Origin: Paraescarpia echinospica | Lineage: Eukaryota; Annelida; Polychaeta; Sabellida; Siboglinidae | Length of the DNA stretch: 64,000 nt | Assembly: GCA_020002185.1 (NCBI GenBank) | Contig: CM034536.1 | Span: forward strand, 13,240,511-13,304,510 | Reading direction: 5' to 3' | Position numbers and translations under genes: made by a program | The notes under the pieces: generated by a model | The model's database searches: none | Seen by the model: the letters and a program-made list of their open reading frames with translations, nothing else | What the model was told of the DNA's origin: nothing | Shown: one piece after another, positions 1 to 12,259 of the stretch | Layout: each line of letters starts with the position of its first letter | Numbering within the stretch: position 1 is the stretch's first letter

Positions 1-114
1 GTACCCAGGTACACCAATGCTACACATGTACCCAGGTACACCAATGCTACACATGTACCCAGGTACACCAATGGTACACATGTACCCAGGTACACCAATG
101 CTACACATGTACTT
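1..114. repeat. 27-bp tandem repeat at the window edge
   Basis: Four copies of a 27-bp unit beginning gtacccaggtacaccaatg start at positions 1, 28, 55 and 82. The copies are nearly identical, with one c/g change in the third. A partial fifth copy fades at about 114. The array probably continues to the left of the window. Confidence 0.9.
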
Positions 115-2100
115 GGGGGTCATGTTCTAGTTAGACTTCCTGTCCATTGCATACGAATAAAAATGCAGTGTATTTTTGAGAAATGATTTTTTTTACAAAA
201 TTCACATACTGTGACATAAGTGCATTTGAGTAGGGAGATTTTCATGTGTGATTGTAGAAGGTGTTGACTGTAAAATGGTGGATTTATAGATGATTTGAAT
301 AAGCGGAAGGATATTTGGCAGCAATTTGCCTGTGTGACCTGTTTGCGGGGTAATTCTTGCCGGCATCTGTAAATATTGACGGGTGTCACACATACAGGCA
401 TTTTATGAGAGCTGGAAGTAGGCAATTTTTGTTAAAATCCATCAGCATGTCAATGGGATGATGATAACAGCAGGTGAGAAGTTTAAGACATTTTACAGGT
501 CACGTTTTCTTATAATCAGACAAAACGTTAACATGGTCGCCTATGGGAAAACCAACAGTGTGCTGACCCCCAATGCTACACATGTCTACAACACAAGCAA
601 CCTTTATCGATTGTTACAAATGCTATACTTTCATCCAAGTAGTTTATGGGCATTGCACTAAATGATTTATCGCCTTCTTCAGCCTGACATATCAATCTTG
701 CTGATTAATACATCTACTTTAATCAGCGGCATCAAAGGCTTCGGCTCAAATACATGTTGACACATTTAAATACAAATGTTTTAAGGCTGACACTGACTTA
801 AATGCAAATGCATAGATCCAGCCCTGGATTTACAATTGCACAAATGCATTTTAATAGCTTCCTTTTAAATAAGGAATACATGGGAGTGGTTAGATTGACA
901 GAGACAGAGAAGTGTTTGAATAATCTGTGTACGGACAGGACAGTGTCTAGACAGTCTGATCTTAGGTTTGTCTCAACTGAACTCTACTAGAAATTGCCAT
1001 GTGATAAATACGTCACTTTTAAGTTCTAGCCATCTCCATACCATGAGTTGTATAATACGTAAACAGTTCTCACTTTTCCCTTTAATTCCCAGTGAAAAAT
1101 AAGAAATTTAGTAAAATTCAGCTTGAAACTGCTGAAAAAACCCCACACAAAATGTCATTGAGCATTGCAATGATCGCTGTGAGTTCCAGAAATTCTGTTA
1201 TTGTACAGTCACTGCAACAACAGACAATATAAATAAAATATACGAGTGCAGCATTTATGTCTATGAAGCACTGTTACTGTGTTAGGTAATCGCTCTTATT
1301 TAGGAATGTAATTAGTATCACAACAGCCTAGATGGCGAACAGCAAGCGGCCTGTCAGACTGCTTCTGTCACCTAGAGATTGTCACCGGCTCAGGCAGCTA
1401 AGCCATGATGATGACTGCTGTCACATGATAACAATCCTTCATAAACACGCCAGTAATGCCCCATCTTACGGACGTCTTGTAAACAATAGAAATTTGTGGT
1501 ATTTTTGGTAGAATATATGGCTCATAATGGCAGTGTCCCATTTTAACACATTTTTTCAAATGTAAAAATCATAATAAAATATGTATTTTCTTGTATTCAT
1601 CACATACACACATATATATTATATAAATTCAAATAACAAATTTCTACTAGATGTCGATCGGCAAATTTCTGACAACATAGTGCTCAGATTGTCTTTGGTG
1701 TGTACTTTGTAGACAGGTAGATGGAGCCATCTGATCGGAATAGGAATTACATAGGCCTAATAGTAAACCTATGAAAAACATAATTTACGATTTATAAAAA
1801 ATGTATACAGAATTTCAAGGAAAATTACTAATTTCATCCTAGACATTGGCACAAAAATGAGCACATCCTGCTGAAATTTGTATGCAAGATTCTTGGCAAA
1901 ATGTTTGACACAGATAAGTGAAACAAGTTTGGGATAGAAGGGCCTAGAAGCTCTGGCTGAACTTAAGCATTAATATAATTATCTTGCAGTAGCCATGCAC
2001 CAAATGTACAAAATCTAGATGAAAACATTCTTACTCTGTACACTTGCATAGTCTATGTTATATATGTCTGCATGAACAATATATACTACTAACTAGCACA
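115..2100. other. Non-coding stretch, presumed NSF intron 2
   Basis: No exon-like open frame with splice sites, RNA gene or recognisable transposon was seen. Short open frames of 60-100 codons occur on both strands but show no domain or composition signal. Assignment to NSF intron 2 is inferred only because NSF exon 2 lies at 16.2 kb on the minus strand and no later NSF exon was found in the window. Confidence 0.5.
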
Positions 2101-2109
2101 GTGAGTTGT

Positions 2110-2165
2110 TTTACTAAAAAGATTTGCGCTATATAAGAGCTATCCATTATTATTACCCAAAAATG
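2110..2165 (+). repeat. SINE 3' tail fragment
   Basis: The segment containing gcgctatataagagctat matches the 3' end of the SINE copy at 28434-28622 (gcgctatataagaactta). Only the tail is recognisable here, so this is probably an old 5'-truncated copy. Confidence 0.5.
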
Positions 2166-2561
2166 ACATGCATACAACATTCTAATTATAATGCAATGTG
2201 GGAAAGTTAATTATTCAGCTCATCCCACCCAAAAACCCACTTTCCATTGATCCCAATTCCAAGACATTAAGTCCAGTCCCAGATTTTATTACACTTATTG
2301 TTCACCTGGTACACAATTTGCATTCTAATTAGTAGACAAAGGCAACATCCTTCATCAGCAATTGATGTGGCCAATGTGGGCACAATTGTAATTAAATATC
2401 CCTCTCACCAGGTGCCTTCCCAGTGACAAGAAAGTGGGTCTCCCTCCACGAAAATAATTTACCCTGGGTTCTGTCATTCGCTTTTCTGTGATTTCCATGC
2501 CAACTCACCTAGCGGTTCCTAGGTGACCATCTCAGATTTCAATTAAACCTTTCTTAAACAT

Positions 2562-2680
2562 ATTCTAGTTGTACTTGTTTCCCGCGCTCGACAACGTTCT
2601 ATTAACTGACTGGTCTGTATTATTGTGGTTGCAATGTAATGGTCTTATGAGGTGTCATTCGACTACTTCTTTCAACATTC
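2562..2680 (-). repeat. Dispersed repeat, copy A
   Basis: Read on the minus strand, this segment aligns by eye with 25957-26068 on the plus strand. Shared blocks include cataagaccat, acattg-aaccacaat and cagttaatagaa. The family is unknown. It may be the body of a SINE, since copy B follows a tRNA-like SINE head. Confidence 0.6.
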
Positions 2681-2890
2681 AACTCCAGCTAAACATTTCA
2701 TATTTAGTCACTTTTGGGAACTTACTTCTTGCTATGAATATAAATATGAAGCTGGCACTAGGCGTATATAGCCTGGCAGTACACTGTAATTAGGACCCTG
2801 GCTTTCAGAATATGTCTACCAAGCTGTAGGATAGTTGGTATCATTCTGAGAGCATCCTTGCAAGCCAGCGGTGGTAACTGACTACACTAT

Positions 2891-2929
2891 CCCTGGCACA
2901 TATCCCTGGCACATATCCCTGGCACATAT
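2891..2929. repeat. 13-bp triplet repeat
   Basis: Three perfect copies of ccctggcacatat occur in tandem, shortly before the large 16-bp array. Confidence 0.9.
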
Positions 2930-2989
2930 CCTACGCAATATATTAGTTAGTATTAGTTCATTGAATTAGCTGTACAGCTGTTACTTGAA

Positions 2990-3958
2990 GGTACAACTGC
3001 CATAAGGTACAACTGCCATAAGGTACAACTGCCATAAGGTACAACAGCCATAAGGTACAACAGCCATAAGGTACAACTGCCATAAGGTACAACTGCCATA
3101 AGGTACAACAGCCATAAGGTACAACTGCCATAAGGTACAACTGCCATAAGGTACAACAGCCATAAGGTACAACTGCCATAAGGTACAACTGCCATAAGGT
3201 ACAACTGCCATAAGGTACAACTGCCATAAGGTACAACAGCCATAAGGTACAACAGCCATAAGGTACAACTGCCATAAGGTACAACTGCCATAAGGTACAA
3301 CTGCCATAAGGTACAACTGCCATAAGGTACAACTGCCATAAGGTACAACTGCCATAAGGTACAACTGCCATAAGGTACAACTGCCATAAGGTACAACAGC
3401 CATAAGGTACAACTGCCATAAGGTACAACTGCCATAAGGTACAACTGCCATAAGGTACAACAGCCATAAGGTACAACTGCCATAAGGTACAACAGCCATA
3501 AGGTACAACTGCCATAAGGTACAACTGCCATAAGGTACAACAGCCATAAGGTACAACAGCCATAAGGTACAACTGCCATAAGGTACAACAGCCATAAGGT
3601 ACAACTGCCATAAGGTACAACTGCCATAAGGTACAACTGCCATAAGGTACAACTGCCATAAGGTACAACTGCCATAAGGTACAACAGCCATAAGGTACAA
3701 CTGCCATAAGGTATAACAGCCATAAGGTACAACTGCCATAAGGTACAACAGCCATAAGGTACAACTGCCATAAGGTACAACTGCCATAAGGTACAACTGC
3801 CATAATGTACAACAGCCATAAGGTACAACTGCCATAAGGTACAACTGCCATAATGTACAACAGCCATAAGGTACAACTGCCATAAGGTACAACTGCCATA
3901 AGGTACAACTGCCATAAGGTACAACTGCCATAAGGTACAACTGCCATAAGGTACAACA
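2990..3958. repeat. 16-bp minisatellite, about 60 copies
   Basis: The unit ggtacaactgccataa repeats with an exact 16-bp period. The main polymorphism is a single T/A site (aactgcc versus aacagcc). Rare variants are gtataac near 3711 and ataatgtac near 3804 and 3852. The unit has no stop on the minus strand in any phase and 16 is not a multiple of 3, so all three minus frames stay open for more than 300 codons and cycle through the same 16 residues (YLMAVVPYGSCTLWQL). This is an artefact of the repeat, not evidence of a gene. Confidence 0.97.
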
Positions 3959-3960
3959 AA

Positions 3961-4655
3961 TAATTACTGCTACTTCATGAACAACACATTATGATGTAGT
4001 ATCAGCCACGATTGGCTGAAATGAAATCAGCCAAATCTTGGAATGCAACAGGATTACCGGCTCAGCTTAAATTCAGTGTTTCGCAAGGCGATCTGCCAGG
4101 AGATATTACGACTGATGTAATCAGCAGCACCCCCTGGTGCACGAGGATTTCTGGGAGGGCCACATACGAAAATGTCTGAAAGTTAGGTAAATTGGCTTGG
4201 GATGACCCTGTTTTCACACTCAGTATTAATGTAATTTAAAACATTTTAAAAGATGAGCTTACTTGGAGAAAAAATATATAATATTTACTAAATGTTGATA
4301 AATTAGTATGAATTTTGATTTTTGACTATTACCAAGTGACTGGCTTGACAAAATGTGGCTGCTGTTTCATGCATATATTATAATAATAAGCATGTTTGAT
4401 GATGTCACATGTAAGATTAGACCAGGCATTGACTGCTGTATTGATCACACTAATTGATAATAGTACATAATGTTTACTTGGCTAGGAAACAAATTTGCCC
4501 AGACAAGAGGTTGAGCATTTGTTCATTGACTATTTATAATACATGCAAATTTAAAACCAAAAAATGTAATCTTAAAACTATTAATACCTAAATTGTTTTA
4601 GTTTACAGTGTAAATCTCTTATTCCTAATCTTTCATAGGTTGATCAGTAGTTAAT
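3961..4655. other. Spacer between two tandem arrays
   Basis: AT-rich sequence without a supported gene, RNA or transposon. It separates the 16-bp array from the 33-bp array. Confidence 0.6.
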
Positions 4656-4659
4656 GGTG

Positions 4660-5705
4660 AGATTGGTGACAGAGCTGCTGATGGTTCACTGCCTAGTAAC
4701 GGAAACAGGGCTGATGCTTCACTGCCTAGTAACGGAAACAGGGCTGATGCTTCAATGCCTAGTAACGGAAACAGGGCTGATGCTTCACTGCCTAGTAACG
4801 GAAACAGGGCTGATGCTTCACTGCCTAGTAACGGAAACAGGGCTGATGCTTCACTGCCTAGTAACGGAAACAGGGCTGATGCTTCAATGCCTAGTAACGG
4901 AAACAGGGCTGATGCTTCACTGCCTAGTAACGGAAACAGGGCTGATGCTTCAATGTCTAGTAACGGAAACATGGCTGATGCTTCAATGCCTAGTAACGGA
5001 AACAGGGCTGATGCTTCACTGCCTAGTAATGGAAACAGGGCTGATGCTTCACTGCCTAGTAACAGAAACAGGGCTGATGCTTCAATGCCTAGTAACGGAA
5101 ACAGGGCTGATGCTTCAATGCCTAGTAACGGAAACAGGGCCGATGCTTCACTGCCTAGTAACGGAAACAGGGCTGATGCTTCAGTGCCTAGTAACAGAAA
5201 CAGGGCTGATGCTGCAATGCCTAGTAATGGAAAAAGAGTTGATGCTTCAATGCCTAATAAAGGAAATACAGTTCATGCTACAATGCCTAATAACAGAAAC
5301 AAAGTTGATGCTTCAATGCCTAATAATGGAAACAAAGTTGATGCTACAATGCCTAATAACGGAAACAAAGTTGATGCTTCAATGCCTAATAACAACAACA
5401 GAACTGATGCTGTAATGCATAACAGAAACAGAACTGATGCCCCATTGCCTACTAACAGAAACAGAACTGATGCCCCAATGCCTACTAACAGAAACAGAAC
5501 TGATGCCCCATTGCCTACTAACAGAAACAGAACTGATGCCCCAATGCCTACTAACAGAAACAGAACTGATGCCCCAATGCCTACTAACAGAAACAGAAAT
5601 GATGCCCCATTGCCTACTAACAGAAACGGAACTGCGCAACTGATGCTGCAATGACCAACAATGGAGACAGATTGATGTTATTACGCCTGATAATAGTGAC
5701 AGATT
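4660..5705. repeat. 33-bp tandem repeat (11-codon period)
   Basis: About 30 copies of a 33-bp unit. In the plus frame from 4755 to 5654 it reads as an 11-residue repeat, PSNGNRADASM at the left, drifting to PNNGNKVDASM and then PTNRNRTDAPM at the right. The left part is homogeneous and the right part is progressively diverged, and degenerate copies continue out of frame to about 5705. Because 33 is divisible by 3, several frames on both strands stay open. No convincing start context, flanking exon or signal peptide was found. A repetitive secreted or low-complexity protein exon is possible but unproven. Confidence 0.9.
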
Positions 5706-6286
5706 GCGCTTCTCCGAGTTCTGACATAATTCTTCACCCAGATCAATAGCAGCCTCATACAGCCATATGTGATACGTCCTGTCACAGAATCAGAGAGAAT
5801 ATGGATTCAACAGCACCATGCTGACTGCACATTAATCTTCGTACTGTCGACTACGCAAAGTATCAAAAATCACAGAAACACCAACATTTCAACAGTTAAT
5901 ATCAAAGACCTAGTAAAAGATACCCATGTGGCATGTACAGTAGTGAGTAGAATCTCTTGTGAGGCCCTCACTTTAAAGCAAAAGAAGTCTCTCAAGACTG
6001 GCATTCTCTCGTCTCATGTCAATCATCACATAAAAGGGTCTAGGGAACCCAGAGGGAATCTTCCAAGTGAGGGTTTCTCCCAAAAGAGAAATCTCCCAAG
6101 TCCCAAGATTGCTTCACTATAATAACATCATGCCATGCAGCAGATTGAGAATAATCAGTTAAATAAACATAAATCAGACTATTCTCTAACAACAAATGGT
6201 AATGTCACTGATAATGTTCAACTTCACCTCTCTCAGTAAATACATGTATTTATACCTTTTACATATATTTTAAGTTTATACATTTT
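5706..6286. other. Spacer with one 117-codon open frame of unknown status
   Basis: An open frame at 5769-6122 (+) follows the 33-bp array. Its translation is not recognised and has no membrane segment, repeat or motif. Stops and a frame break separate it from the array. I do not support it as a gene. Confidence 0.4.
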
Positions 6287-6610
6287 GGGGCACTGTAGCA
6301 CAGTGTTTACAGCACTGTACACTTAATCGGCAGAATTTGGTTTTCAATATCCTTGCTGCCACTTCAAAGCTTGAGCAATTTTATTCACATTGCCTCAGTT
6401 CACTCAGCTGCATGTATGAGTATGAGTTTGGATTTATACAGTGGTGGGTGTAATGTGAATGAACAGTCTTTGGCATGTAACTGCAGCATGGCTGAATGCT
6501 TCCCAGAGAAGTCAAGATTGTGTTTGAATGAACAGGTCTGCCGGGGGTATAGTGTACTGAGCGGTACCAAGGACTGGATGTACATATACAAGAACTTACT
6601 ATTACCTTTC
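6287..6610 (+). repeat. tRNA-derived SINE, long copy
   Basis: The copy begins with an A-box-like region around gtagcacagtgtttacagc and has a decayed B-box region (ggttttcaatatcc). The body shares long blocks with 28434-28622, including gaatgcttcccagagaagtc and gaacaggtctgcc, and both end in a similar taagaactta/caagaactta tail. The other copy lacks the middle of this body. A 130-codon open frame through this copy is accidental. Confidence 0.75.
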
Positions 6611-7457
6611 TACCTTGACTTCCCACATGTCACATGGTCATCTTACATACCAATAAATGTTGCCAATTTGAAGGAGATATTTACCTACTTTTTACTTGTA
6701 CACAACAACTACACACATCTGAGCCCATTACAGATAGGCACTTAGTTGTAAACTAACTGATTCCACCTGTAAACAATATCACTAATCTGATTATAAGTTT
6801 AAATGCAAGGAGTTTTAATATATATATATATATATATATTCATAATGAAAACAAAAAATAAGAGAGACATTTTTTCAATCCTCAATAAGCCAACTGGTGG
6901 TTGTTGTATTCATCTGCCTTCTCGAGCTTGCTGCTTTAGATGGCAATGTTATTTTTTAAACCTCTAGAACATTCATCACTAATGAAAGATGAGCATTCAA
7001 TAACAACTGGTTGCACATTTAGACTAGTGCTCTCCTTTGAATTATGACATGAAGTGACGTAATACTGGCTAGGCATCGTCACAAACGAAGACAGAGCAGA
7101 AACATATCAATAAACAGAAAAAGGGTATCGACTTGAAGAACTTAAAAAACACAGGGATGACAAACACACAGCCAGAGGAGGTCTATCAAAGATGACATGA
7201 AATTTGGAACAACCTGGGAAAAAAGGAAAACATCTAGCAAAAACCGAGTCAGAGTGAGCTTGATAAGTATTACTGTATGACACTACTGACATGACTCAAT
7301 TGAAGAAGAAAATAAGTTACGAAAGTAAGACAATTACAAATAGCCATGCACAAATAATAATGCTATTTGCTAAAAATGCAAAAACATACAAGGTGTCACT
7401 GCCAGTACAGACAGAAATTAAGAATGGTTAACTAGGATTATGCTACTATATTATAAC
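6611..7457. other. Non-coding spacer with a short (TA)n run
   Basis: Nothing supported except a (TA)n microsatellite at about 6820-6839. The right end abuts the 3' tail of the minus-strand LINE. Confidence 0.6.
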
Positions 7458-9590
7458 TCAGAATCAATTTATTTGACCTATAAATACGATACATATACAA
7501 CAAATAACACTAGTAATAGATAAGGTCGGGAGACTCCCATTAAGATATATAATATCACTAGCACAGGAGCCACCCCATAAATATAAACAATAATAAAATT
7601 TACAAGACACAAATCAGAATAGCATATGACTTGTTTTCATAGTTGATAATTACTCAATGTGTCAACAGGCATACATAATATAAGGACTGATTATATGTAC
7701 TCGTGTACACATTGACGTACATATGGATACTTCGGTATACATTCTAATGTTTATTACGAATTACAAATTAAGCAATTATGAATACGACAAATGGATTCAT
7801 AATTTAAAATAAAAACGTTTTTTGTGTATGTTGAAAAACCATATAGACTGTGGGTGTAAATTTTATTAATGATAATACTTGGTGTATTGTTAACTGTCTC
7901 TACTATGTTGTGTCTAATGCATTTTTTTGCAAATTCATGTTTGAATCTGGACATATACATATTATTTCCTTCACGTGTGCAGTGCTGATGAATATCATAA
8001 ATGTGTGTGCTTGGGAACACATTGAAGTAGTAGGGTAAAAGATTGTTAATTAATTGATAATAAAATTTTAATTGTTGAATTTTGTAAATGTCATCCAACT
8101 TTAGCAACTGAAGTCTTTTAAAAAACCCATAAAAGTATGCCATAATTAATATGAGGGAGAATAAGAGCATTGTACATAACATATAATGTATTAAATGGTA
8201 AAAAGTGTTTAAGTTTATTTAGTATGTCTATTGTTTTAGATATTTTATTTGCTATTTTGTTTGTATGACTGTCAGTTTAAATGGTTATTTATTGTGATGC
8301 CTAAAAAATTGAAATCATTTACACATTCAATGTATGCCCCATCTATTTGTAATACAGGGTATTCTACTTTCTTTTGAGGCATATGAAAAATCATGAATTT
8401 AGTTTGTTGGCTTTCAACCAGTTGCTAATCTTTGTTAGTTCTTTGTTAATATCTTCATTCGCATTTGGCTTTCTGAATCATTAAATGTGTTTAGTGTACT
8501 AGTAAGGGTGGTGTCATCAGCTTACGTTATGAATTTGAAAAGGTCACTAGAAAATGCTATGTCACTTATATATATAATAAATAAGAGTGGCCCTAAAATT
8601 GAACCTTGAGGGACACCAGTGTTGATGACTATTTCCTTAGACTTAACATTTTCAATTTCTACGTACTGCTTACGATTTTGTAAATAACTCATACAAAGGT
8701 CCAGAGCCTTGTCATTTAATCCATAGTAATTTAACTTCTGTACCAATATATTGTGATCAATTGTGTCAAATGCTTTTGATAAATCAAGGTATATATGTAT
8801 TGGAGTAACCGATTGATCAAGTTCTTGTATAATTCTGTCTATGATTTCGAGTGTAGCAAGCTCAGTAGAATGTTTCTTTCTAAACCCATATTGGCTATTG
8901 TAGTATAACACTTTAGAATGGAAGTAATTGTGGATTTGATCAAACATAACCCTTTCAAAAAAATTTGAAATCACTGGCAGGATAGAAATAGGACGATAAT
9001 TATTAAAGTCAGAAACATCACCTTTTTTTAAAAGGGGTATGACTTTTGCAATTTTTTATTTGTTTGGAAATATACCAGTTATTACTGATTGATTAATAAT
9101 TAGAGTGACTCCATTGCTGATATCATTTTTTATCAATTTTAGTAATGGTGTTGAAATACCGTCTTTTCCACAACTTGATTTTGGAGGTAAACGATCAATT
9201 ATATTAACAGTAGTTTCCATGTTAATTGGGTTAAAGCTGAAGGTGTGAAATATCGGGTTATTCAGGTAATCTTTGTATGATTTACCTCCACTAGTAGTTG
9301 TTTTAGAGGCTAGAGTAGGACCAGCATTAGTAAAAAACGTGTTAAATCTGTTTGCAATAATGCATTTGTCACTACCGGTAATCATTTCCCCATCGACTTT
9401 GAACAAATCTGGAAATTGTTCTTTCTTTTGACTTTTCTGAATAATTTCTTTAATTAAACACGTCTTTTTAACATCATGCTTATGCTTTTCAAAACTGGAT
9501 TGGTAATGCATTTGCTTAGCTAATCTAATATTACTTTTAAGAATTTTATTATAAGTATGTAAGTCAGTTTTAAGTTTATGGTAATGTTAT
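7458..9590 (-). mobile_element. Truncated CR1/Jockey-group LINE (reverse transcriptase)
   Basis: Three minus-strand frames carry parts of one LINE polymerase. 9511-9056 has the region before the RT fingers (KDGISTPLLK). 8974-8522 has the RT core, with QYGFRKKHST, the catalytic strand [12 protein letters not shown] and [12 protein letters not shown]. 8182-7754 has the C-terminal thumb/connection part. Frame breaks lie between 9056 and 8974 and near 8520, where the YADD region is disrupted. The endonuclease is absent, so the copy is 5'-truncated. The 3' end near 7458 reads caaataaattgattct on the minus strand, similar to the tail of the LINE at 11.9-15.3 kb, so the two probably belong to related subfamilies. 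It cannot encode a functional protein. Confidence 0.88.
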
Positions 9591-9695
9591 AAAGTTACAG
9601 ACACTCATATACAATTCACAATAACAAGGAACTGTGCTGTTATTTTAAACAGCGGCTGCATTTAACAAATATGTTCAAATAAAAAACATGGCTGC

Positions 9696-11186
9696 CAGTG
9701 TTTCCCCTGGTATAAGATGAGTGAGGCGGCCTGCCTCGCCGTTTTTCTATGCCACCTCACCCAAAATATGCCAAAATTGCCTCCTCGTAGCTATTCTGTA
9801 TGCCCATTTTTTTGTTTTTTTGCGATATATTCAACGTCGGCGAGCAGCGTGAAATGACACCACAAAGTCACTTATATTCCTGCAAAATCGCAGATTTGTA
9901 GCAACATCATTTAGTCGTCTAAAGTCACTCAGAGCCAGTTAGGATTCACATCTTGAAATTAATTCCATTGGACAACGTGAATGACATCACATGTCCGTTG
10001 TCCAATTACGGAATATTCCCGCGGGATCCCTGGTGTCTCCAATGGTGAGTCCATTTGGTGACACCTTGCGGAGTTTCGACATACTAGAAATATATACATT
10101 CATGTAACATGGTGCCCAAACGGTAAGGGAGACATGTGGAACTCAGAAAAAACAAGAAAACGGTAGGTGAACTAAGATGTCTTTTGCGCTCAATTTTATT
10201 ATTGTAGTAGCCCACAATAAATCAGAATGCTGGTGTAATTGATGCTGAATTTCTGGTTTATTACGGTTGTGGGTATAAAAACCGTGCAGGTTAATGACAC
10301 TACGTCACTAGTCGGCACTTGTGTCAAATCCGGACTGTTTTGAAGCCCAAATAAAAACTGTGCATCCTATTCACTAGTCGGCACTTGTATCAATTCTGGA
10401 CCCTTTTTTCAGCTCAAATAGCGACCTGGTTTGCAGTAGTCTGCGACGATGCAGCCGTGCGTTACTGCACCGCGCGTTTAAAATGAGCGATATAGCAACG
10501 TGTGTTAATATAAGCCGGGGCGCTAAGACACAATATTCTTAAACGTAGATTATCAGTACCTTGGGCTAGGCAATGATACGTTTGCACAGAATGTTGATAT
10601 ACTAAACAATTTACACTGTTTTATAAAATGGACACAATTTGAGAAACGTTCTTGCAATTATTAGAAACTTTTGTGGCATTCCAGAAATTACTCTAATTAA
10701 TTGCATAGAATGTTAGCAACAAATAATCTTTGGAACAGAAACCACCAATTTAACATCATAATATTATGATATGATAATCATTTAAAGATGATGATAGATG
10801 AAAGCGTGTTCAGATGATACCCCTGTCACTTACTCTGTCAGCGTGGTAACAAGGCCTAGGGTTAGGGCAAGAAAAACATCACCACAACAAGTACCACTGG
10901 TCAGGTGGAAACTACACCTCACCACGACAAAACAATCATGATTGCTGACTTTTATCAACCTTGATTACTTCATTTACAAGTAGTGTAAACATGTTTACAT
11001 GCTATCTTGTTGTTTTATATCTTCCCACCATATTTAAGTCAAGGTTAAAACATACCTCAGAATGCACCATTTTAAGCTAGTTTTTTTTAAATACTCCCCT
11101 GGACCCCCAGCAATGTTTCATGCCTGTGGTGCTCGCGTAGACCACCCCTACCACCTCGCCCATCATTTTATCCAGGGGAACCACTG
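9696..11186. mobile_element. Non-autonomous hAT-like DNA transposon, 1491 bp
   Basis: The left end cagtgtttcccctgg is matched in inverted orientation by the right end (minus strand cagtggttcccctgg), and similarity continues inward (gatgagtgaggcgg versus gatgggcgaggtgg). CAGTG...CACTG ends are typical of hAT elements. The immediate flanks share the 5-bp direct repeat gctgc (9691-9695 and 11187-11191), shorter than the 8 bp expected for hAT. No transposase frame is present. Inside, a block of about 63 bp beginning actagtcggcacttgt occurs twice in tandem (about 10309 and 10372). Confidence 0.75.
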
Positions 11187-11896
11187 GCTGCGATACCAAC
11201 AAATTGGTACTTTTTACTAAAACAACTATTATCAGCATCCCAATCAAAATATTAAGTTAATTCATTAAATTGCTGGTGGTTTAATAATTTTAAAACCAAT
11301 AGTAAGTACAGGTGTCACTTACAGCAATCACGTGAACAATAGTTCTTGATGTCATTATGTGCAGCATTTTGTATGTGATGCTCATGCCATGGTGTACCCC
11401 AACTAGTTCCCACATTAAAGAACCACGTGAACTATTCAACTTTGGAGTGACAAGGAGGAAGGAACTTATTATGGATCTTATTGTTAATGTTACTTTATGC
11501 TGCATTCTATTGCATTTATTTTGTTTGAGAAGTCACATGACTCGAGCTACAGCCCTTCAGCAGCCACAGCTAGCCTTCAGCAGCCACAGCTAGCCTTACT
11601 CATTTTTAAATAAACGAACATAGGAATTTACGCAAACACATGACACTAAGTAATTGCATAACTTTAAAGATTCTTCATGAAACTAGCCCCTGTTTATCTT
11701 GCTGTGGTAGTTGTTGAATAATCTTTCACTCATTCAAGTGGACACATCTGTCATATAATTTGCTTACACAGTTGCTCATTGCATTTGACATGGTCATGGT
11801 GGTTGATTAATGAAATCAATATTGTTATTGCACAATTTGTTTCTTTTCACAGTGCTTACATAGATTCTATGTTTATGTTTCTTCAAGCATAGTTAA
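11187..11896. other. Spacer with a 22-bp tandem duplication
   Basis: No gene. Around 11555-11597 the block agcagccacagctagccttc occurs twice in tandem. The remainder leads directly into the 5' part of the next LINE. Confidence 0.6.
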
Positions 11897-12259
11897 ATGA
11901 TGCCTATACATTGTTATATCTGTAAGAAGTATGCTAACAAGAATACGTCCTTAAATTGTATTATATGTTCTTGTGTTTACCATGCTAAATGTGTACCTTA
12001 TTTGCAAACTAATGATGTGAAGCTGATTAATAACTGGCATTGCACTAAATGCATGTCTTCTATTCTGCCATTTAATCACTTTGAAAATGACTATGATTTT
12101 CTCACTGCCATCGCTAATGACTGGTTTGATCTTACTAGTATATCGTTTTGTGAGTTACAAAATAAGTTACTTAATCCTTTTGATTTAAATAATAATAGTC
12201 ATAATTTGCCTATGATCCAGATCTACAATATTTTAATAATGTGTATGCAACTGTACTAA
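11897..12259 (+). pseudogene. LINE N-terminal PHD-like zinc finger
   Basis: The frame shows CYICKK, CIICSCVYHAKC and WHCTKC, that is C-x2-C, C-x2-C, H-x2-C, C-x2-C spacing: the Cys4-His-Cys3 pattern of a PHD finger within the first 55 residues. PHD fingers are known in ORF1 or N-terminal regions of some CR1-group LINEs, where they may contact chromatin. A frameshift near 12205 separates it from the endonuclease frame that starts at 12241, so the original was probably one continuous protein or two closely spaced frames. Confidence 0.7.

Noticed and set aside
2953..3959. Three overlapping minus-strand frames of more than 300 codons
   Set aside because: They are the three phases of a 16-bp stop-free repeat and give the same cyclic 16-residue peptide. 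There is no start context, domain or splice signal.
4625..5654. Minus-strand and alternative plus frames across the 33-bp array
   Set aside because: Any stop-free unit with a period divisible by 3 opens several frames. Only the 4755-5654 frame is kept, as a weak possibility within the repeat entry.
6353..6745. A 130-codon plus-strand gene
   Set aside because: It lies largely on the SINE copy, whose relative in PP2D1 intron 3 does not preserve the frame.
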